DNA of 11,078 nt from an uncultured Actinomycetes bacterium (GTDB lineage: Bacteria > Actinomycetota > Thermoleophilia > Solirubrobacterales > Solirubrobacteraceae), in contig CALAQT010000395.1 of NCBI GenBank assembly GCA_937888775.1, positions 1 through 11,078 on the forward strand. Reading direction: 5' to 3'. Numbering within the stretch: the stretch's first letter is position 1; every line of letters begins with the position of its first letter. Made by a program: the position numbers and the translations under genes. This document shows positions 6,680-11,078 of this stretch, piece after piece. The notes beneath the pieces are model-generated. The model was not told where the DNA came from and searched no databases. It worked only from the letters and a program-made list of their open reading frames with translations.

Positions 6680-7840
6680 CTAGGCCGCTGCCGCCGAGCC
6701 GACCTGTGCGTACGCGGCCACCTCAAAGGCCATTAGCGCCTCGACGATCGCGGCGTCGAAGAATGGCAGCACCTGGGTCATGATCGCCCCTCCCACCCCA
6801 GCTGTACGGTCGATCCAGTAGTAGCAGTTGAAGATCCCGGCCCAGTCGCCGGTGCCGGCGCTGCGCATATCGGGGATGTCCACGTTGACGAGATGGAAAC
6901 CCAGCCCCCACCCCTGTGGCACCGGCAGCGCCGGGACGTCGTTCGACAGCGTGTGATCGGCGGACTTCATGACCTCCGGCATCGGGATGCCCTCGATCTG
7001 GTCGCTGAACGCCATTGCGACCGTGTCTGCGTTGAGGATGCGCGTGCCGTCAAGCTCGCCGTCATTGAGGATCGTGCGGATAAAGCACCCGTAGTCGGTG
7101 ATCGTGCCGTAGGACCCGTGACCAGCCGCCGCCCATTCAGGATTCGGCGGCAGGTCGAGGTCGATCGCGACGAGGCCACCGGACGGCGTGCGCGCCATGA
7201 TCGGCATCAGCCGTGCGCGCTGCTCGTCGGTCGGCGAGAACGTCGTGTCTTTCATCGCCAACGGCCCGAAGAGGTGCTCGGCGAGATAGACATCCAGCGT
7301 CTGGCCGCTCACGGCCTCGACGACGAGGCCCAGCCAGTCAGTGCTGACGCCGTACTCCCACAACGTCCCAGGGTCGCGGGCCAACGGACCCGTCAGGCTC
7401 GCCTTCAGGCCGGTCATCGGACTGGGCAGCCCCGTCAGCTCGGCATAGCGGAAGAGATTCTCGTTGGTGAAGAAATAGCCACAACCTGCGGTGTGCGTCG
7501 CCAGTTGGCGGATCGTCGCCTTCGCCCTCGGCGCGCGAAGGCGCGGGGCGTCGCCATCGAAGCCATCGAGCACCTGAAGCTCACCGAACTGCGGGAGAAT
7601 CGACTCCACCGTCGCGTCGAGGTCGAGACGGCCCTGCTCGATGAGCTGCAGTGCGCCGGTCGTCGCCAGTGCCTTGGTCATCGACGCGTTGCGGAACATC
7701 GTGTGCCGGCCAGCCTCGCCGGCCGTCCCCTCGTACAGGACGCCATCACGGTCCACAACGATCGCCGCCACCCCCGAAAAGGTGCCGCCGTCGACGGCGC
7801 TGCGCAGTAGCTGGTCGATAACGGTCCCGTCGAAACCCAT
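6680..7840 (-). CDS. serine beta-lactamase-like hydrolase (class C / EstB esterase type)
   Basis: A 386-residue member of the beta-lactamase/penicillin-binding-protein-fold serine hydrolases. The nucleophile motif SMTK (Ser53-Lys56) sits in MFRNASMTKALATTGALQL. The second motif is Tyr163 in WEYGVSTDWLG. The third motif, KTG in true class C beta-lactamases, is replaced by GDWAGIF (331-337), where Trp-Ala-Gly matches the WGG of EstB and LovD-type enzymes. GHGSYGTITDYGCF (240-253) and WIDRTAGVGGAIMTQVLPF (342-360) are typical of the fold. This points to an esterase or transesterase rather than a beta-lactamase; the substrate is unknown. No signal peptide is visible, so it is probably cytoplasmic. 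The ATG at 7840 is chosen over an in-frame start 45 bases upstream because AGGAG lies nine bases before it. It is convergent with the DUF1801 gene. Confidence 0.93.
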   Translation of the reverse strand: MGFDGTVIDQLLRSAVDGGTFSGVAAIVVDRDGVLYEGTAGEAGRHTMFRNASMTKALATTGALQLIEQGRLDLDATVESILPQFGELQVLDGFDGDAPRLRAPRAKATIRQLATHTAGCGYFFTNENLFRYAELTGLPSPMTGLKASLTGPLARDPGTLWEYGVSTDWLGLVVEAVSGQTLDVYLAEHLFGPLAMKDTTFSPTDEQRARLMPIMARTPSGGLVAIDLDLPPNPEWAAAGHGSYGTITDYGCFIRTILNDGELDGTRILNADTVAMAFSDQIEGIPMPEVMKSADHTLSNDVPALPVPQGWGLGFHLVNVDIPDMRSAGTGDWAGIFNCYYWIDRTAGVGGAIMTQVLPFFDAAIVEALMAFEVAAYAQVGSAAAA

Positions 7841-7849
7841 GTCAGCGGT

Positions 7850-7854
7850 CTCCT
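7850..7854 (-). promoter_or_regulatory. ribosome binding site of the serine hydrolase
   Basis: AGGAG on the minus strand, nine bases before the ATG at 7840. It decides that start against the longer open frame. Confidence 0.75.
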
Positions 7855-8237
7855 GATTCGCGGTTGGCAGCCGTGAACGTACCACCGCCGCCCTCGCCTC
7901 GCGCGTCGCGACATCTTCGCTCTACGTGCAGCGCGGGCCGCTTCTGCGTCGAGGGCAGAGCGGCCACGTCGGTTGGCTCAATGAGATGCCCCGTATTGGT
8001 GCAACCGGCGACGGTCGGGCGACCGATCGGCTCCGTGGACCGGGTGACTTGGCGGGATCGATCGATCGCGCTCACCTGCAGTCCGCGCAAACGAGGGGAC
8101 GCGTCGCCGCCGAGCAGATGCCTGAACGGTTCAGAAGGCGGGTCCCGACCATGACCACCCTGGGAGTTCGCGTCGTAGGCCAGAGTGTCGGATATAGCCT
8201 GGAGGGTGTGTCTGCCGGGAGGACGCCGAGCTGTTGC

Positions 8238-8246
8238 TTTCGGGCT
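8238..8246 (+). repeat. left target-site duplication, TTTCGGGCT
   Basis: TTTCGGGCT directly abuts the outer end of the left terminal inverted repeat. It is identical to 8530-8538 on the other side of the element. Confidence 0.85.
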
Positions 8247-8268
8247 GGGTGCGGCTCTTCTGAAGGGA
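8247..8268 (+). repeat. left terminal inverted repeat of the miniature element
   Basis: Perfect reverse complement of 8508-8529 over 22 bases. It contains an internal CTTCTGAAG near-palindrome. Confidence 0.88.
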
Positions 8269-8507
8269 GCTGGGGGCCCTGATCTGAAGGAGATGAATAC
8301 CCTGCAAATCCGTGGATCCGTGGGCCCGTGCCGGTCGCTGCCCGACCGAGAGGCGCCAGTGCAATCCGGGCGGTGTTGCGACGTTTGAGCGTCGTGTCGC
8401 GCGCTCCCGCGCCTCCGCAGCCCCCTTACGCCGGCGAAAACAAGGTCGTGACGCTGTCCGGTCTCCCGGATCACCAGCAAATCCGGGCGTTCTGGGCGTC
8501 TCCGACG

Positions 8508-8529
8508 TCCCTTCAGAAGAGCCGCACCC
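8508..8529 (-). repeat. right terminal inverted repeat of the miniature element
   Basis: Perfect reverse complement of 8247-8268 over 22 bases. Similarity stops sharply at both inner and outer borders. Confidence 0.88.
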
Positions 8530-8538
8530 TTTCGGGCT
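8530..8538 (+). repeat. right target-site duplication, TTTCGGGCT
   Basis: Identical to 8238-8246 and directly adjacent to the right terminal inverted repeat. Confidence 0.85.
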
Positions 8539-8850
8539 CAAGGCGCTTGCTGATCCCTCGACTTCCAGCTAGCGCCCAAGGGCGCGGCATTAGCGAATCT
8601 AGTCAGCGGTCATCAAGACGCTGTCTAACCGCAATAGGAGGTCTGCGGTCGCGCGGGGCTGGCCTAGCTAGTGACGAGACCGCCGATCAAGCTTGGTCCG
8701 CGTGAACGGAGTTGGAAGGGCAATGTGCGACCACTGTCGATCCTCTGAACTTTGCAGCTTCTTGCGGACTCCGGAGAGGGCTTGGTTCGGATGTTGCCGC
8801 AGTCAACAGCTGGAAGCATCGAGGCAGGTCCCCATACCAGAGAGATATCC

Positions 8851-9816
8851 GTGCCCGAGAACGAAGCGTCTAGCCGCTCCCGCGTGACCCTGTATTCGCA
8901 CGCCGAGCTCTACGTCCAAGCGGCCGATGCCCCTGGGCAAGTGTCCGAGGAGCGCTTCAAGCCGGGAGTCGATGAGCTGCGCGCCGCGCTCGGAGTCGGT
9001 AAGGAGGAGCGCCTTGAGTGCTGGCTGCTCATCGACCGTTCAGGTTCTGTGCTGTTTGACCGCGACGAGCTCCAGCAGGTGGCTCTGGCGTGGCATTTCG
9101 CGAGTATTGACTCAGAGCGTGACAGGATCGGGATTCTCGGCTTTTGCGGATTTGGGGACTACGTCAATCTGTTCGAGTTCAAGACGCCGCTGAAGGAAGC
9201 AGACCGGGCGATGCTGGTGATAGCCGACTGCGGCGGCGGGGGCACTCCAACCGCTGAGGCGGTCACCCACGCCGCGAGGATGCTGCGGTCATCAGCCGCG
9301 GAGCACAAACTGGTGGTCGTCGTCACCGACGCTCCCGCGAACGACACCGCGCAGTGCGCCCAGGCAACACGCGCAGCCACCAGCGAGGGGGTGCGGGTGA
9401 TAGGCGCCCTAAAACCCGAGAACCGCCACCAGCGTCCAGGCGCAAACGGCAGCGCGTTCATGGCAGAGCAGTTCGGCTCCGACTGGTTCGAGGTCGAGTC
9501 CTACACACAAACGCCGCACGCGCTGCTCGAGCATCTAGCGCGCATGCCTGGGCCTGGGCCCCGCGAGGCGCGCGTACCTCATCCTGCATCAGAGCGTCAG
9601 ATCCCAGCCGGACACGAGCGGCTGGTTGCGGCGGCCGCCGAAGCGCTCTTGGCGCTGGGCGACGAGGCCGCCTATGAGCTTTCAGAGCGCGCGCTCGACG
9701 CGTCGGACCCGCAACTGCGCGCAGTTGCGCACTATTTGCGCATGCGCCGCGAGCAGCTGCACACGCACGGCGACGAGCTGTTGGCCGCGGCGCTCAAAGC
9801 GGCCGGCTCGCGCTGA
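8851..9816 (+). CDS. von Willebrand factor A (VWA) domain protein with C-terminal helical region
   Basis: A 321-residue protein with a complete metal-ion-dependent adhesion site. The first motif is LLIDRSGSV (59-67, DxSxS from Asp62). The Thr motif is GGGGTPTAEAV (128-138), and the Asp motif is VVVVTDAPAND (155-165). The Rossmann-like VWA fold spans about 54-230. Residues 255-320 are Ala/Leu/Glu-rich helices that look like a short helical-repeat domain. There is no signal peptide or membrane segment, so it is probably a cytoplasmic Mg-dependent protein-interaction module, as in MoxR/CobT/NorD-type VWA proteins. No AAA+ partner gene is present in the window, so its complex is unknown. The frame is open upstream to TTG 8752 and ATG 8791. 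I chose GTG 8851 because AGAGAGA precedes it at suitable spacing and the codons change at that point from A/T-ending to G/C-ending. The longer starts remain possible. Confidence 0.88.
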   Translation: MPENEASSRSRVTLYSHAELYVQAADAPGQVSEERFKPGVDELRAALGVGKEERLECWLLIDRSGSVLFDRDELQQVALAWHFASIDSERDRIGILGFCGFGDYVNLFEFKTPLKEADRAMLVIADCGGGGTPTAEAVTHAARMLRSSAAEHKLVVVVTDAPANDTAQCAQATRAATSEGVRVIGALKPENRHQRPGANGSAFMAEQFGSDWFEVESYTQTPHALLEHLARMPGPGPREARVPHPASERQIPAGHERLVAAAAEALLALGDEAAYELSERALDASDPQLRAVAHYLRMRREQLHTHGDELLAAALKAAGSR

Positions 9817-10721
9817 GCGGCGCGTGCGGCTCTGCTGGTCTCAAGCCTGGCTTGGCGCCGGATTGCTCATTGCTATGGCGTCAGCTGTGTGAGCCTGTGC
9901 TCTAGCCTCCGGCATGGCGAGTGTCGCGGGGCCCCCGGCCGTCCGGTGGCGCGCTTCAACTGGCACCCCAGCAGCAGATCGAGCGCGTCGATCGACGGTC
10001 CACTTGTGCCTTCACCGACTCGCCGGACAGCGGCTCGCCGACGCCGCGGGGCTGACGGTCTGAGACAGTCTGCGCCCTGCCGGCGTACCCGCGGCGACGT
10101 GAAAGCAGGGCGGCCCCATCGCGATGGCCCTGGCCCTCCTCCTCGCCACAAGCGCGCACGCTCCGCATCGCAGACGGATCGGCCCGATCGTGGCTCGGGG
10201 CGCTAACTGAACGTCGGGTAGCTGCAAGCACCAGAGCGGTCACGACGGCGTCGACACCAGGACTGCCGCTCCAGGCGTAATCCGGCAGCGCACGGAGGCT
10301 CGCGGGCGAGTGCTTTCACCATCTGGGTGCTCACCGACCGGACGACTCCTATGGCGACACAGCGATCGTCCCGATGCGGCCGTGCGCGCGCCGCGCCGGA
10401 CTTGCGCATTCGCCCAGAAGGAAGCGCCAGAGTCCGGCCCTCGAGTCGCGCGCTCGCGACGACTGCCTGGCGTCTCATGTCTCATCTGTCTCGCGCGTAG
10501 CTTGTGCCTTCACGCGATTGCGAGAGCGAGCCGCCCGCGCCGCCGGGACTGAAAGCACAAGGCAGCGCGCGACCGGATTTGGCCGAGATGAGTCAGCGGA
10601 TCGGCAGATGAAAGCCGGCGAGTGCGTTCGCACGCGGCATTGCGAGCGTCCGTGGACGACTACGCAAAGCGTTCGTGCGCGTCCCGTCCGCCGCGCCGGC
10701 TCTCGTCGCAACCCGCCGCGG
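9817..10721. other. 905-base gap with repeat copy B, no supported gene
   Basis: This lies between the convergent VWA (+) and secreted-protein (-) genes, so both transcripts should end here. A CAAGC-CTG-GCTTG hairpin at 9842-9854 lies just after the VWA stop but lacks a T-run. The open frames are Arg/Ala-rich on both strands without a recognised family. Repeat copy B occupies 10299-10415, and a sequence resembling the miniature element's end lies at 9824-9837. Confidence 0.6.
10299..10415. repeat. dispersed repeat copy B
   Basis: Ungapped, same-orientation counterpart of 5497-5613, with a constant offset of 4802 bases. Matching is strongest over 10299-10368 (63 of 70) and fades to the right. 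On the minus strand the shared segment reads VAIGVVR and STQ.VKAL.RE, preceded by SGRMRKSGAA in this copy only. It has no inverted repeats at its ends and no flanking duplication. Confidence 0.8.
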
Positions 10722-11078
10722 TCACCGCTGCGCTCCTTCGGGCCACGAGGGACGTCCGTAGTAGCCAACCAGCGTTTGGCCGGTACGAACTTCGACGACC
10801 TTGGTGAAGTGTCCGGCCCGAGGCTTGGAGAAGGTCACGCTTGTAGCCACGGGCGTTTCGGTGCCCTGCGCGCAGTTGGGAATACAGCCCTGGATGTTGC
10901 TCGTGCCATGCCCGACAGCGCCTGTTTGAGTCCATCGGTTCCACTTGATGTTGGTGACGATGTTGCCAGCGTCACTGCTGAAGAAGACGTCCCGGGGATT
11001 GATCCCGGAATACGACCCGGCGACTAGTGTCCCGCGCCTTAAGTTCGTACTATAATTGTGGTACACTTGGGTATGCGA
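10722..11078 (-). CDS. C-terminal part of a probable secreted actinobacterial protein (CxPNCAxG family), truncated by the window edge
   Basis: The frame is open from the right edge (first full codon 11076-11078) to a TGA at 10722-10724, giving 118 residues. The segment DVFFSSDAGNIVTNIKWNRW, then GHGTS, then GCIPNCAQGTET and VTFSKPRAGHFTKVV resembles a small extracytoplasmic domain I know from many Actinomycetota hypothetical proteins. That family has an 'I..L.W..WG...A.G.G' half followed by C.PNCA.G and a beta-strand-rich end. The Cys pair in CIPNC probably forms a disulfide outside the cell. The visible N-terminal part is not a signal peptide, so that should lie beyond the edge. A GTG at 11066 could be a start but lacks a ribosome binding site, so I treat the gene as partial. 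The function of the family is not known. The first 40 bases seen are more AT-rich than the rest of the window. Confidence 0.7.
   Translation of the reverse strand, partial: SHTQVYHNYSTNLRRGTLVAGSYSGINPRDVFFSSDAGNIVTNIKWNRWTQTGAVGHGTSNIQGCIPNCAQGTETPVATSVTFSKPRAGHFTKVVEVRTGQTLVGYYGRPSWPEGAQR

Larger units (their letters stand above)
8247..8529. mobile_element. 283-bp MITE-like element, perfect 22-bp TIRs
   Basis: The two ends, 8247-8268 (beginning GGGTGCGGCTCTTC) and 8508-8529 (ending GAAGAGCCGCACCC), are perfect 22-bp inverted repeats. They are bordered by a perfect 9-bp direct repeat, the expected scar of a transposition event. The interior is too short for a transposase and encodes nothing recognisable, so the element must move by a transposase supplied in trans. 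The octamer TCTGAAGG of the left end (8259-8266) recurs just inside at 8283-8290, a possible subterminal binding site. Nine-base duplications and GG-starting ends are compatible with IS256/Mutator-type transposases, but IS4 and IS1-type elements also make duplications of this size, so the parent family is open. The perfect ends and scar suggest a fairly recent insertion. Confidence 0.88.
7841..8850. other. 1010-base divergent gap containing a miniature transposon
   Basis: This gap lies between the divergent serine hydrolase (-) and VWA gene (+). It contains the 283-bp element at 8247-8529 with its flanking duplication. A minus-strand open frame enters from inside the element and ends at 7842, two bases before the serine hydrolase ATG, but I recognise nothing in it. 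A strong AGGAGGT-like purine run near 8636 is not followed by a credible start. I found no promoter pair that I would defend. Confidence 0.6.

Noticed and set aside
5467..6726. A 419-codon minus-strand open frame
   Set aside because: It runs antisense across the DUF1801 gene and the neighbouring gaps, is Arg/Ala/Pro-rich with no domain, and is explained as a GC-rich shadow.
6893..7810. A 305-codon plus-strand frame
   Set aside because: It lies entirely antisense to the serine hydrolase, whose catalytic motifs and ribosome binding site are clear.
7842..8480. A minus-strand frame ending two bases before the serine hydrolase ATG, which could suggest a coupled upstream gene
   Set aside because: Its start lies inside the miniature element and it resembles no family; the serine hydrolase has its own ribosome binding site.
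9842..9854. CAAGC-CTG-GCTTG hairpin after the VWA gene as a terminator
   Set aside because: The stem is only five pairs and there is no T-run after it.
11051..11056. TATAAT on the plus strand near the right edge
   Set aside because: No matching -35 element is visible upstream, and the sequence is inside the open frame of the minus-strand secreted protein.
1..11078. tRNA, rRNA, CRISPR array or known riboswitch
   Set aside because: I looked for T-loop sequences, regularly spaced direct repeats and known riboswitch cores and found none that hold up by eye; covariance-model searches would be decisive.

Overview
The window is GC-rich throughout, its real genes favour G or C in third codon positions, and ATG, GTG and TTG starts are all used. 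The protein families point to a high-GC Actinomycetota chromosome: a zinc-ribbon/HD-GYP protein, an EstB-like serine hydrolase, a DUF1801 protein and a secreted CxPNCAxG protein. My impression is the Thermoleophilia/Solirubrobacterales side of that phylum. This is family-level inference; no 16S, tRNA or ribosomal gene is present to test it.

Layout, left to right: alpha/beta hydrolase (-, 160-1074); a non-coding gap with two hairpins that share a core sequence (1075-1834); a zinc-ribbon protein with a degenerate HD-GYP domain (-, 1835-2593); a non-coding gap (2594-3481); a FAD/NAD(P)-dependent oxidoreductase with a helical tail (-, 3482-4981); a gap carrying copy A of a dispersed repeat (4982-5982); a small DUF1801 protein (+, 5983-6402) followed by a clear intrinsic terminator; a convergent serine beta-lactamase-like hydrolase (-, 6680-7840); a gap containing an apparently intact 283-bp miniature transposable element (8247-8529); a von Willebrand factor A protein (+, 8851-9816); a gap with repeat copy B (9817-10721); and the C-terminal part of a probable secreted protein running off the right edge (-, 10722-11078).

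The genes do not form an operon. Each stands alone, separated by 277 to 1010 bases, and only about 55% of the window codes for proteins I can support, which is low for this kind of genome. There is no visible pathway linking them. The most distinctive content is outside the genes: a MITE-like element with perfect 22-bp terminal inverted repeats and a 9-bp target duplication, an ungapped 117-bp dispersed repeat 4.8 kb apart, and a paired dyad structure downstream of the HD-GYP gene. I did not find a defence island, a CRISPR array, a biosynthetic cluster or any other multi-gene system.
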